This document shows, one piece after another, positions 1 to 10,482 of a stretch of DNA of 64,000 bases. The stretch comes from Phocoena phocoena (taxonomy: Eukaryota > Chordata > Mammalia > Artiodactyla > Phocoenidae). Below the pieces are notes generated by a model. That model was not told the DNA's origin. It searched no databases and was given only the letters and a program-made list of their open reading frames with translations. The stretch lies in contig NW_027077396.1 in NCBI RefSeq assembly GCF_963924675.1, positions 124,001-188,000 of the forward strand, given 5' to 3'. Made by a program: the position numbers and the translations under genes. Position 1 is the stretch's first letter. The number at the start of each line of letters is the position of its first letter.

Positions 1-455
1 ATAGTGAGTGGATGCAGGTACGGTGATTCTACGTGAACTACGTCACACAGAAAAAGAAACATCATAAGATATCACGAATACACGGAATGTAAACTTGACT
101 ACACATGAACTGAATTACAAAACAGAAAAGGGTCTCAAATTTAGAAAACCAACTAGTGCTTGCTTATGGGGAAAGGTGCCTTGGGGTGCTGCATAAAACC
201 AGAGACTGAAATTAGCACAGATAACTTTCCATAAGCCCAATATGTAATAGACAAGACCTACTCCTTGCTCAACGAAATGGACCCAACACCACATATTCAA
301 CGCCTAGGAATATACCTGACTAGGAAGAATCTTAATACCCATGGATATATATGTCTCCGTAAGAGAATCAAGGGTGTGTACAGCGGCCAAAAGGCAGCAG
401 TGAAAATCCGATAAATCCCATTATCAAAATAAATTTCGAAAACAAAACACAAAGA
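1..455 (+). repeat. L1 3' UTR and A-rich tail (representative copy, M1)
   Basis: This stretch aligns colinearly, with many substitutions, to the 3' end of cetartiodactyl-type LINE-1. Landmarks are ATCATAAGATATCAC near 62, TTAGAAAACCAACTAGTG near 141, GGGGAAAGG near 168, AGACAAGACCTACTCCTTGC near 250, the CATATTCAACGCCTAGGAAT stretch near 292, GAATCTTAA...GGATATATATG near 328, GTGTACAGC near 375, and AAAATAAATTT ending in an A-rich tract near 427-455. The order and spacing match the L1 3' UTR, including the final AATAAA and tail. The same segment recurs at the start of all 37 units. It is continuous with the ORF2 remnant at the end of the preceding unit, so the unit border chosen here lies inside the L1 fragment and is arbitrary. 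Confidence 0.75.
428..433 (+). promoter_or_regulatory. AATAAA hexamer, relic L1 poly(A) signal (representative, M1)
   Basis: The hexamer AATAAA lies about 10 bases before an A-rich tract, at the place where cetartiodactyl L1 elements carry their terminal poly(A) signal. It recurs at unit offset 428 in the copies I checked (for example 2175 in M2). Whether it works is unknown; no clear GU-rich downstream element was seen. Confidence 0.5.
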
Positions 456-1060
456 CAGTGAAATAGAGAGCAATTCTTAAATAATTCACTCAGGGCATGT
501 GATGCAACCGGGATTGACCACATCTACACCCAGAGCTGGTTGAGACATAAGGCTGGACACTTCAGGCTGATAGCATTGGTGAGTTTCGGTGAGCAAATGC
601 ACACCCTTTGAAGTCATACTGTATGGTACCTATTCCATGGGTCCCAACTCTTCAGGTTCAAGGGATTCTTCCTCCAGCTAAAACATGCATGTGAAACCCA
701 CAGTATGGTCCACCGTGTTATGGGGAAATGATTTAAAATGCATCTCAGTTTTCGTATCCTGGTCCTCGGGTTCACCATTCCAGATGATTTACTAACAGTC
801 TCCCTGCTTGGAGAGTCAGTGCCTTTAACCTCCTGTTTGGCACAGCTTGCAATTTCTGTGCAAGATGAACAGGAATAGGGAGAACCAATGAGAGACTAGC
901 TGTAGGTGTCTGCACGGGCAAATGTAACGCTCATTTCCCACCAGGAAGAGGAATTTACCAAAGGCTCAGCATGCCCTGCCCGAAACAGATTAGGGCCTGA
1001 AGCAATCCTGCGGTTTTGTGCCCAGTTCACAAGAAAGCGAGTTGAAGAAAGGAGCTCAGG
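456..1060. repeat. Unassigned satellite segment (representative, M1)
   Basis: About 600 bp between the L1 tail and the next recognisable L1 stretch. I could not match it to a family by eye. It has no long open frame, tandem substructure or clear inverted repeat. It contains A/B differences near 512 (TTGACCAC in A, TTTAACAC in B), near 630 (GTATGGTACC/GCATGGTACC) and near 970 (GCTCAGCATG/GCTCAGTGTG). It may be further decayed L1 or unrelated sequence. Confidence 0.5.
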
Positions 1061-1241
1061 GGCACTGTAATTCACAAACCTGCAGAGTTATAAATGACAG
1101 CTATCCTCCAAAAATATATTGAAGTAAGCCTGCGAAGGGGACTTGAAAGCGGGGCAGAATTTCAGGAAAACGATTGCAGGGGGTAGACTGGAATTGCCCT
1201 GAAAGCATAGGAAAAGAGGCAGAACGTCGACAATGATGCAC
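1061..1241 (+). pseudogene. Probable L1 ORF2 remnant upstream of the palindrome (representative, M1)
   Basis: The stretch GACAGCTATCCTCCAAAAAT at 1095-1114, followed by ATATTGAAG, resembles the L1 ORF2 stretch around GACTAATATCCAAAATATAT followed by AAAGAA. Later pieces (near 1199-1240) are only weakly similar to the following L1 sequence. The order is right for continuity with the clearer L1 segment after the palindrome. The similarity is faint and the call is tentative. Confidence 0.4.
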
Positions 1242-1313
1242 TTGGCCAAAAAGGGCGTATGCGTTTTTTCCTGAATATATTCAGGAAAAAACGCATACGC
1301 CCTTTTTGGCCAA
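1242..1313. repeat. 72-bp perfect palindrome without spacer (representative, M1)
   Basis: Two 36-base arms (1242-1277 and 1278-1313) are exact reverse complements with no spacer; the centre is CCTGAATATATTCAGG. The arms end in TTGGCC/GGCCAA. On one strand it could form a long hairpin, and in duplex DNA a cruciform. The same element is present in all 36 units that reach this point. The arm layout (GGCCAAAAAG, about ten variable bases, TTTTTTCC) resembles palindromic mariner-derived miniature elements common in cetartiodactyl genomes. The right flank CCAA would extend the arm if a TTGG was lost on the left. Alternatively it is a fold-back of L1 sequence, since L1 has GGCCAA near this point. No TA target duplication was seen. 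Confidence 0.97.
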
Positions 1314-1324
1314 CCAAGCAAGCC

Positions 1325-1747
1325 TGTAAAGGAAATCTGCACTACAATGAAGTCTCACTGCCCCCCGGGCAAGAGGGCCATCTGAAAAAAGTGTAAAATC
1401 CAGAAAGGTAGGACAGGATATGGAGAACAGGGAGCCTTGTTATGCTGATTGGCAGGATGTAAATTGCCAGCAGCCAGCCTGGAGAAGTGTATGGTGTTTC
1501 CTGAAACACATAAGAAACAAAGCAACACAGTCTATGGCACTTCCACTTATGGTCCTATAGCTTACGGAAATTAAAATCAAAAACAGACAGCCACCCCAAT
1601 ATTTGGGACGGCTGTGTTCACAAGAAGCTCGTCTACAGTAACAGGTAAATATCCCAGAAAGCAAAATATGGATAAAGAAGTTGTGGCACGTACGTACAAT
1701 GCAATATCACTCAGCAATGAAATCTGTGTCATCAGGCCCGTAGCGGC
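1325..1747 (+). pseudogene. L1 ORF2 C-terminal remnant (representative, M1)
   Basis: The DNA follows the end of L1 ORF2: CTGCACTACAATGAAGTCTC near 1337, TATGGAGAACAGGGAGCC near 1419, GATGTAAATTGCCAGCAGCC near 1456, GCCACCCCAATATTTGGGAC near 1590, and ATGGATAAAGAAGTTGTGG near 1668. Conceptual translation in the L1 frame gives PWRSVWCFL and WIKNLWHVRTMQYHSAMK in B units, both diagnostic of the ORF2 C-terminus in mammals. A-type copies contain in-frame stops, including TAG at the CTATAG site and TAA at unit offset about 1639. No protein is expected. The segment continues into the 3' UTR at the start of the next unit. Confidence 0.85.
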
Positions 1748-3494
1748 ATAGTGAGTGGATGCAGGTACGGTGATTCTACGTGAACTACGTCACACAGAAA
1801 AAGAAACATCATAAGATATCACTAATACACGGAATGTAAACTTGACTACACATGAACTGAATTACAAAACAGAACAGGGTCTCAAATTTAGAAAACCAAC
1901 TAGTGCTTGCTTATGGGGAAAGGTGCGTTGGGGTGCTTCATAAAACCAGAGACTGAAATTAGCACAGATAACTTTCCATAAGCCAAATATGTAATAGACA
2001 AGACCTACTCCTTGCTCAACGAAATGGACCCAACACCACATATTCAACGCCTAGGAATATACCTGACTAGGAAGAATCTTAAAACCCATGGATATATATG
2101 TCTCCGTAAGAGAATCAAGCGTGTGTACAGCGGCATAAACGCAGCAGTGAAAATCCGATAAATCCCATTATCAAAATAAATTTCAAAAAAAAATCATAAA
2201 GACAGTGAAATAGAGAGCAATTCTTAAATAATTCACTCAGGGCATGTGATGCAACCGGGATTTAACACATCTACACCCAGAGCTGGTTGAGACATAAGGC
2301 TGGACACTTCAGGCTGATATCATTGGTGAGTTTCGGTGAGCAAATGCAGACCCTTTGAAGTCATACTGCATGGTACCCATTCCATGGGTCCCAACTCTCC
2401 AGGTTCAAGGGATTCTTCCTCCAGCTAAAACATGCATGGGAAACCAAGAGTATCGTCCACCATGTGATTGGGAAATGATTTAAAATGCATCTCAGTTTTC
2501 GTATCCTGGTCCTCGGGTTCACCATTCCAGATGCTTTACTAACACTCTCCCCGCTTGGAGAGTCAGTGCCTTTAACCTCCTCTTTGGCACAGCTTGCAAT
2601 TTCTGTGCAAAATGAACAGGAATAGGGAGAACCAATGAGAGACTAGCTGTAGGTGTCTGCACGGGCAAATGTAACGCTCATTGCCCACCAGGAAGAGGAA
2701 TTAAACAAAGGCTCAGTGTGCCCTGCTGGAAACAGATTAGGGCCTGAAGCAATCCTGCGGTTTTGTGCCCAGCTCACAAGAAAGCGAGTTGAAGAAAGGA
2801 GCTCAGGGGCACTGTAATTCACAAACCTGCAGAGTTATAAATGACAGCTTTCCTCCAAAAATATATTGAAGTAAGCCTGCGAAGGGGACTTGAAAGCGGG
2901 GCAGAATTTCAGGAAAACGATTGCAGGGGGTAGACTGGAATTTCCCTGAAAGCATAGGAAAAGAGGCAGAACGTCGACAATGATGCACTTGGCCAAAAAG
3001 GGCGTATGCGTTTTTTCCTGAATATATTCAGGAAAAAACGCATACGCCCTTTTTGGCCAACCAAGCAAGCCTGTAAATGAAATCTGCACTACAATGAAGT
3101 CTCACTGCCCCCCTGGCAAAAGGGCCATCTGAAAAAAGTGTAAAATCCAGAAAGGTAGGACAGGATATGGAGAACAGGGAGCCTTGTTATGCTGATTGGC
3201 AGGATGTAAATTGCCAGCAGCCACCCTGGAGAAGTGTATGGTGTTTCCTGAAACACGAAAGAAACAAAGCAACACAGCCTATGGCACTTCCACTTATGGT
3301 CCTATAGCTTACGGAAATTAAAATCAAAAACAGACAGCCACCCCAATATTTGAGACGGCTGTGTTCACAAGAAGCTCGTCTACAGTATCAGGTAAATATC
3401 CCAGAAAGCAAAAAATGGATAAAGAACTTGTGGCACGTACGTACAATGCAATATCACTCAGCAATGAAATCTGTGTCATCAGGCCCATAGCGGC
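1748..3494 (+). repeat. Satellite unit M2, form B
   Basis: Form B throughout. Palindrome at 2989-3060, perfect. Private changes include GATATCATTGG near 2317 and GGAATTTCCCTG near 2938. Confidence 0.93.
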
Positions 3495-5241
3495 ATAGTG
3501 AGTGGATGCAGGTACGGTGATTCTACGTGAACTACGTCACACAGAAAAAGAAACATCATAAGATATCACGAATACACGGAATGTAAACTTGACTACACAT
3601 GAACTGAATTACAAAACAGAAAAGGGTCTCAAATTTAGAAAACCAACTAGTGCTTGCTTATGGGGAAAGGTGCCTTGGGGTGCTGCATAAAACCAGAGAC
3701 TGAAATTAGCACAGATAACTTTCCATAAGCCCAATATGTAATAGACAAGACCTACTCCTTGCTCAACGAAATGGACCCAACACCACATATTCAACGCCTA
3801 GGAATATACCTGACTAGGAAGAATCTTAATACCCATGGATATATATGTCTCCGTAAGAGAATCAAGGGTGTGTACAGCGGCCAAAAGGCAGCAGTGAAAA
3901 TCCGATAAATCCCATTATCAAAATAAATTTCGAAAACAAAACACAAAGACAGTGAAATAGAGAGCAATTCTTAAATAATTCACTCAGGGCATGTGATGCA
4001 ACCGGGATTGACCACATCTACACCCAGAGCTGGTTGAGACATAAGGCTGGACACTTCAGGCTGATAGCATTGGTGAGTTTCGGTGAGCAAATGCACACCC
4101 TTTGAAGTCATACTGTATGGTACCTATTCCATGGGTCCCAACTCTTCAGGTTCAAGGGATTCTTCCTCCAGCTAAAACATGCATGTGAAACCCACAGTAT
4201 GGTCCACCGTGTTATGGGGAAATGATTTAAAATGCATCTCAGTTTTCGTATCCTGGTCCTCGGGTTCACCATTCCAGATGATTTACTAACAGTCTCCCTG
4301 CTTGGAGAGTCAGTGCCTTTAACCTCCTGTTTGGCACAGCTTGCAATTTCTGTGCAAGATGAACAGGAATAGGGAGAACCAATGAGAGACTAGCTGTAGG
4401 TGTCTGCACGGGCAAATGTAACGCTCATTTCCCACCAGGAAGAGGAATTTACCAAAGGCTCAGCATGCCCTGCCCGAAACAGATTAGGCCCTGAAGCAAT
4501 CCTGCGGTTTTGTGCCCAGTTCACAAGAAAGCGAGTTGAAGAAAGGAGCTCAGGGGCACTGTAATTCACAAACCTGCAGAGTTATAAATGACAGCTATCC
4601 TCCAAAAATATATTGAAGTAAGCCTGCGAAGGGGACTTGAAAGCGGGGCAGAATTTCAGGAAAACGATTGCAGGGGGTAGACTGGAATTGCCCTGAAAGC
4701 ATAGGAAAAGAGGCAGAACGTCGACAATGATGCACTTGGCCAAAAAGGGCGTATGCGTTTTTTCCTGAATATATTCAGGAAAAAACGCATACGCCCTTTT
4801 TGGCCAACCAAGCAAGCCTGTAAAGGAAATCTGCACTACAATGAAGTCTCACTGCCCCCCGGGCAAGAGGGCCATCTGAAAAAAGTGTAAAATCCAGAAA
4901 GGTAGGACAGGATATGGAGAACAGGGAGCCTTGTTATGCTGATTGGCAGGATGTAAATTGCCAGCAGCCAGCCTGGAGAAGTGTATGGTGTTTCCTGAAA
5001 CACATAAGAAACAAAGCAACACAGTCTATGGCACTTCCACTTATGGTCCTATAGCTTACGGAAATTAAAATCAAAAACAGACAGCCACCCCAATATTTGG
5101 GACGGCTGTGTTCACAAGAAGCTCGTCTACAGTAACAGGTAAATATCCCAGAAAGCAAAATATGGATAAAGACGTTGTGGCACGTACGTACAATGCAATA
5201 TCACTCAGCAATGAAATCTGTGTCATCAGGCCCGTAGCGGC
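3495..5241 (+). repeat. Satellite unit M3, form A
   Basis: Nearly identical to M1; I noticed only AGGCCCTGAAG near 4488 and GACGTTG near 5171 as differences. Palindrome at 4736-4807, perfect. Confidence 0.93.
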
Positions 5242-6988
5242 ATAGTGAGTGGATGCAGGTACGGTGATTCTACGTGAACTACGTCACACAGAAAAAGAAA
5301 CATCATAAGATATCACTAATACACGGAATGTAAACTTGACTACACATGAACTGAATTACAAAACAGAACAGGGTCTCAAATTTAGAAAACCAACTAGTGC
5401 TTGCTTATGGGGAAAGGTGCGTTGGGGTGCTTCATAAAACCAGAGACTGAAATTAGCACAGATAACTTTCCATAAGCCAAATATGTAATAGACAAGACCT
5501 ACTCCTTGCTCAACGAAATGGACCCAACACCACATATTCAACGCCTAGGAATATACCTGACTAGGAAGAATCTTAAAACCCATGGATATATATGTCTCCG
5601 TAAGAGAATCAAGCGTGTGTACAGCGGCATAAACGCAGCAGTGAAAATCCGATAAATCCCATTATCAAAATAAATTTAAAAAAAAAATCATAAAGACAGT
5701 GAAATAGAGAGCAATTCTTAAATAATTCACTCAGGGCATGTGATGCAACCGGGATTTAACACATCTACACCCAGAGCTGGTTGAGACATAAGGCTGGACA
5801 CTTCAGGCTGATAGCATTGGTGAGTTTCGGTGAGCAAATGCAGACCCTTTGAAGTCATACTGCATGGTACCCATTCCATGGGTCCCAACTCTCCAGGTTC
5901 AAGGGATTCTTCCTCCAGCTAAAACATGCATGGGAAACCAAGAGTATCGTCCACCATGTGATTGGGAAATGATTTAAAATGCATCTCAGTTTTCGTATCC
6001 TGGTCCTCGGGTTCACCATTCCAGATGCTTTACTAACACTCTCCCCGCTTGGAGAGTCAGTGCCTTTAACCTCCTCTTTGGCACAGCTTGCAATTTCTGT
6101 GCAAAATGAACAGGAATAGGGAGAACCAATGAGAGACTAGCTGTAGGTGTCTGCACGGGCAAATGTAACGCTCATTGCCCACCAGGAAGAGGAATTAAAC
6201 AAAGGCTCAGTGTGCCCTGCTGGAAACAGATTAGGGCCTGAAGCAATCCTGCGGTTTTGTGCCCAGCTCACAAGAAAGCGAGTTGAAGAAAGGAGCTCAG
6301 GGGCACTGTAATTCACAAACCTGCAGAGTTATAAATGACAGCTTTCCTCCAAAAATATATTGAAGTAAGCCTGCGAAGGGGACTTGAAAGCGGGGCAGAA
6401 TTTCAGGAAAACGATTGCAGGGGGTAGACTGGAATTGCCCTGAAAGCATAGGAAAAGAGGCAGAACGTCGACAATGATGCACTTGGCCAAAAAGGGCGTA
6501 TGCGTTTTTTCCTGAATATATTCAGGAAAAAACGCATACGCACTTTTTGGCCAACCAAGCAAGCCTGTAAATGAAATCTGCACTACAATGAAGTCTCACT
6601 GCCCCCCTGGCAAAAGGGCCATCTGAAAAAAGTGTAAAATCCAGAAAGGTAGGACAGGATATGGAGAACAGGGAGCCTTGTTATGCTGATTGGCAGGATG
6701 TAAATTGCCAGCAGCCACCCTGGAGAAGTGTATGGTGTTTCCTGAAACACGAAAGAAACAAAGCAACACAGCCTATGGCACTTCCACTTATGGTCCTATA
6801 GCTTACGGAAATTAAAATCAAAAACAGACAGCCACCCCAATATTTGAGACGGCTGTGTTCACAAGAAGCTCGTCTACAGTATCAGGTAAATATCCCAGAA
6901 AGCAAAAAATGGATAAAGAACTTGTGGCACGTACGTACAATGCAATATCACTCAGCAATGAAATCTGTGTCATCAGGCCCATAGCGGC
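5242..6988 (+). repeat. Satellite unit M4, form B
   Basis: Nearly identical to M2, with A in place of C in the A-rich tract near 5677. Palindrome at 6483-6554 with one mismatch. Confidence 0.93.
6542..6542. other. Palindrome mismatch in M4 (C to A, right arm)
   Basis: The right arm reads CGCAC instead of CGCCC, so base 6542 no longer pairs with G6495. The same change recurs in M10 and M12, so these copies share an allele. Confidence 0.9.
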
Positions 6989-8735
6989 ATAGTGAGTGGA
7001 TGCAGGTACGGTGATTCTACGTGAACTACGTCACACAGAAAAAGAAACATCATAAGATATCACGAATACACGGAATGTAAACTTGACTACACATGAACTG
7101 AATTACAAAATAGAAAAGGGTCTCAAATTTAGAAAACCAACTAGTGCTTGCTTATGGGGAAAGGTGCCTTGGGGTGCTGCATAAAACCAGAGACTGAAAT
7201 TAGCACAGATAACTTTCCATAAGCCCAATATGTAATAGACAAGACCTACTCCTTGCTCAACGAAATGGACCCAACACCACATATTCAACGCCTAGGAATA
7301 TACCTGACTAGGAAGAATCTTAAAACCCATGGATATATATGTCTCCGTAAGAGAATCAAGGGTGTGTACAGCGGCCGAAAGGCAGCAGTGAAAATCCGAT
7401 AAATCCCATTATCAAAATAAATTTCGAAAACAAAACACAAAGACAGTGAAATAGAGAGCAATTCTTAAATAATTCACTCAGGGCATGTGATGCAACCGGG
7501 ATTGACCACATCTACACCCAGAGCTGGTTGAGACATAAGGCTGGACACTTCAGGCTGATAGCATTGGTGAGTTTAGGTGAGCAAATGCACACCCTTTGAA
7601 GTCATACTGTATGGTACCTATTCCATGGGTCCCAACTCTTCAGGTTCAAGGGATTCTTCCTCCAGCTAAAACATGCATGTGAAACCCACAGTATGGTCCA
7701 CCGTGTTATGGGGAAATGATTTAAAATGCATCTCAGTTTTCGTATCCTGGTCCTCGGGTTCACCATTCCAGATGATTTACTAACAGTCTCCCTGCTTGGA
7801 GAGTCAGTGCCTTTAACCTCCTGTTTGGCACAGCTTGCAATTTCTGTGCAAGATGAACAGGAATAGGGAGAACCAATGAGAGACTAGCTGTAGGTGTCTG
7901 CACGGGCAAATGTAACGCTCATTTCCCACCAGGAAGAGGAATTTACCAAAGGCTCAGCATGCCCTGCCCGAAACAGATTAGGGCCTGAAGCAATCCTGCG
8001 GTTTTGTGCCCAGTTCACAAGAAAGCGAGTTGAAGAAAGGAGCTCAGGGGCACTGTAATTCACAAACCTGCAGAGTTATAAATGACAGCTATCCTCCAAA
8101 AATATATTGAAGTAAGCCTGCGAAGGGGACTTGAAAGCGGGGCAGAATTTCAGGAAAACGATTGCAGGGGGTAGACTGGAATTGCCCTGAAAGCATAGGA
8201 AAAGAGGCAGAACGTCGACAATGATGCACTTGGCCAAAAAGGGCGTATGCGTTTTTTCCTGAATATATTCAGGAAAAAACGCATACGCCCTTTTTGGCCA
8301 ACCAAGCAAGCCTGTAAAGGAAATCTGCACTACAATGAAGTCTCACTGCCCCCCGGGCAAGAGGGCCATCTGAAAAAAGTGTAAAATCCAGAAAGGTAGG
8401 ACAGGATATGGAGAACAGGGAGCCTTGTTATGCTGATTGGCAGGATGTAAATTGCCAGCAGCCAGCCTGGAGAAGTGTATGGTGTTTCCTGAAACACATA
8501 AGAAACAAAGCAACACAGTCTATGGCACTTCCACTTATGGTCCTATAGCTTACGGAAATTAAAATCAAAAACAGACAGCCACCCCAATATTTGGGACGGC
8601 TGTGTTCACAAGAAGCTCGTCTACAGTAACAGGTAAATATCCCAGAAAGCAAAATATGGATAAAGAAGTTGTGGCACGTACGTACAATGCAATATCACTC
8701 AGCAATGAAATCTGTGTCATCAGGCCCGTAGCGGC
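6989..8735 (+). repeat. Satellite unit M5, form A
   Basis: Form A with the subtype AAAATAGAAAAG, CTTAAAACCC, GGCCGAAAGG and GTTTAGGTGAG that predominates later in the array. Palindrome at 8230-8301, perfect. Confidence 0.93.
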
Positions 8736-10482
8736 ATAGTGAGTGGATGCAGGTACGGTGATTCTACGTGAACTACGTCACACAGAAAAAGAAACATCAT
8801 AAGATATCACTAATACACGGAATGTAAACTTGACTACACATGAACTGAATTACAAAACAGAACAGGGTCTCAAATTTAGAAAACCAACTAGTGCTTGCTT
8901 ATGGGGAAAGGTGCGTTGGGGTGCTTCATAAAACCAGAGACTGAAATTAGCACAGATAACTTTCCATAAGCCAAATATGTAATAGACAAGACCTACTCCT
9001 TGCTCAACGAAATGGACCCAACACCACATATTCAACGCCTAGGAATATACCTGACTAGGAAGAATCTTAAAACCCATGGATATATATGTCTCCGTAAGAG
9101 AATCAAGCGTGTGTACAGCGGCATAAACGCAGCAGTGAAAATCCGATAAATCCCATTATCAAAATAAATTTCAAAAAAAAATCATAAAGACAGTGAAATA
9201 GAGAGCAATTCTTAAATAATTCACTCAGGGCATGTGATGCAACCGGGATTTAACACATCTACACCCAGAGCTGGTTGAGACATAAGGCTGGACACTTCAG
9301 GCTGATAGCATTGGTGAGTTTCGTTGAGCAAATGCAGACCCTTTGAAGTCATACTGCATGGTACCCATTCCATGGGTCCCAACTCTCCAGGTTCAAGGGA
9401 TTCTTCCTCCAGCTAAAACATGCATGGGAAACCAAGAGTATCGTCCACCATGTGATTGGGAAATGATTTAAAATGCATCTCAGTTTTCGTATCCTGGTCC
9501 TCGGGTTCACCATTCCAGATGCTTTACTAACACTCTCCCCGCTTGGAGAGTCACTGCCTTTAACCTCCTCTTTGGCACAGCTTGCAATTTCTGTGCAAAA
9601 TGAACAGGAATAGGGAGAACCAATGAGAGACTAGCTGTAGGTGTCTGCACGGGCAAATGTAACGCTCATTGCCCACCAGGAAGAGGAATTAAACAAAGGC
9701 TCAGTGTGCCCTGCTGGAAACAGATTAGGGCCTGAAGCAAACCTGCGGTTTTGTGCCCAGCTCACAAGAAAGCGAGTTGAAGAAAGGAGCTCAGGGGCAC
9801 TGTAATTCACAAACCTGCAGAGTTATAAATGACAGCTTTCCTCCAAAAATATATTGAAGTAAGCCTGCGAAGGGGACTTGAAAGCGGGGCAGAATTTCAG
9901 GAAAACGATTGCAGGGGGTAGACTGGAATTGCCCTGAAAGCATAGGAAAAGAGGCAGAACGTCGACAATGATGCACTTGGCCAAAAAGGGCGTATGCGTT
10001 TTTTCCTGAATATATTCAGGAAAAAACGCATACGCCCTTTTTGGCCAACCAAGCAAGCCTGTAAATGAAATCTGCACTACAATGAAGTCTCACTGCCCCC
10101 CTGGCAAAAGGGCCATCTGAAAAAAGTGTAAAATCCAGAAAGGTAGGACAGGATATGGAGAACAGGGAGCCTTGTTATGCTGATTGGCAGGATGTAAATT
10201 GCCAGCAGCCACCCTGTAGAAGTGTATGGTGTTTCCTGAAACACGAAAGAAACAAAGCAACACAGCCTATGGCACTTCCACTTATGGTCCTATAGCTTAC
10301 GGAAATTAAAATCAAAAACAGACAGCCACCCCAATATTTGAGACGGCTGTGTTCACAAGAAGCTCGTCTACAGTATCAGGTAAATATCCCAGAAAGCAAA
10401 AAATGGATAAAGAACTTGTGGCACGTACGTACAATGCAATATCACTCAGCAATGAAATCTGTGTCATCAGGCCCATAGCGGC
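8736..10482 (+). repeat. Satellite unit M6, form B
   Basis: Form B. Palindrome at 9977-10048, perfect. Private changes include TTTCGTTGAGC near 9320, GTCACTGCC near 9551, CAAACCTGCGG near 9738 and CCCTGTAGAAG near 10212. Confidence 0.93.

Larger units (their letters stand above)
1..1747 (+). repeat. Satellite unit M1, form A
   Basis: Form A throughout. Palindrome at 1242-1313, perfect. It carries T at 336 (CTTAATACCC), AAAACAGAAAAG and GGCCAAAAGG, a set shared only with M3. The true array edge lies outside the window. Confidence 0.93.

Noticed and set aside
651..672. GGTTCAAGGGATTC as a tRNA-type B box or SINE remnant
   Set aside because: It deviates from the B-box consensus, has no matching A box at the proper distance and no SINE body. 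It is likely a chance match.
1242..1313. Hairpin with T-run read as a bacterial intrinsic terminator or a CRISPR repeat
   Set aside because: The setting is a mammalian L1-derived satellite. The period is 1747 bp with no short variable spacers, and no bacterial genes are present.
1675..1695. CACGTACGTAC as a transcription factor or recombination site
   Set aside because: It is a short self-complementary run within the L1 ORF2 remnant where L1 has a TA-rich run. Nothing else supports a regulatory role.
1..1747. CENP-B box that would mark a centromeric satellite
   Set aside because: I looked for the TTCG-N4-A-N2-CGGG pattern on both strands. The nearest stretches (TTTCGAAAACAAAACAC near 435; TTCGTATCC...CTCGGG near 751) do not fit its spacing.
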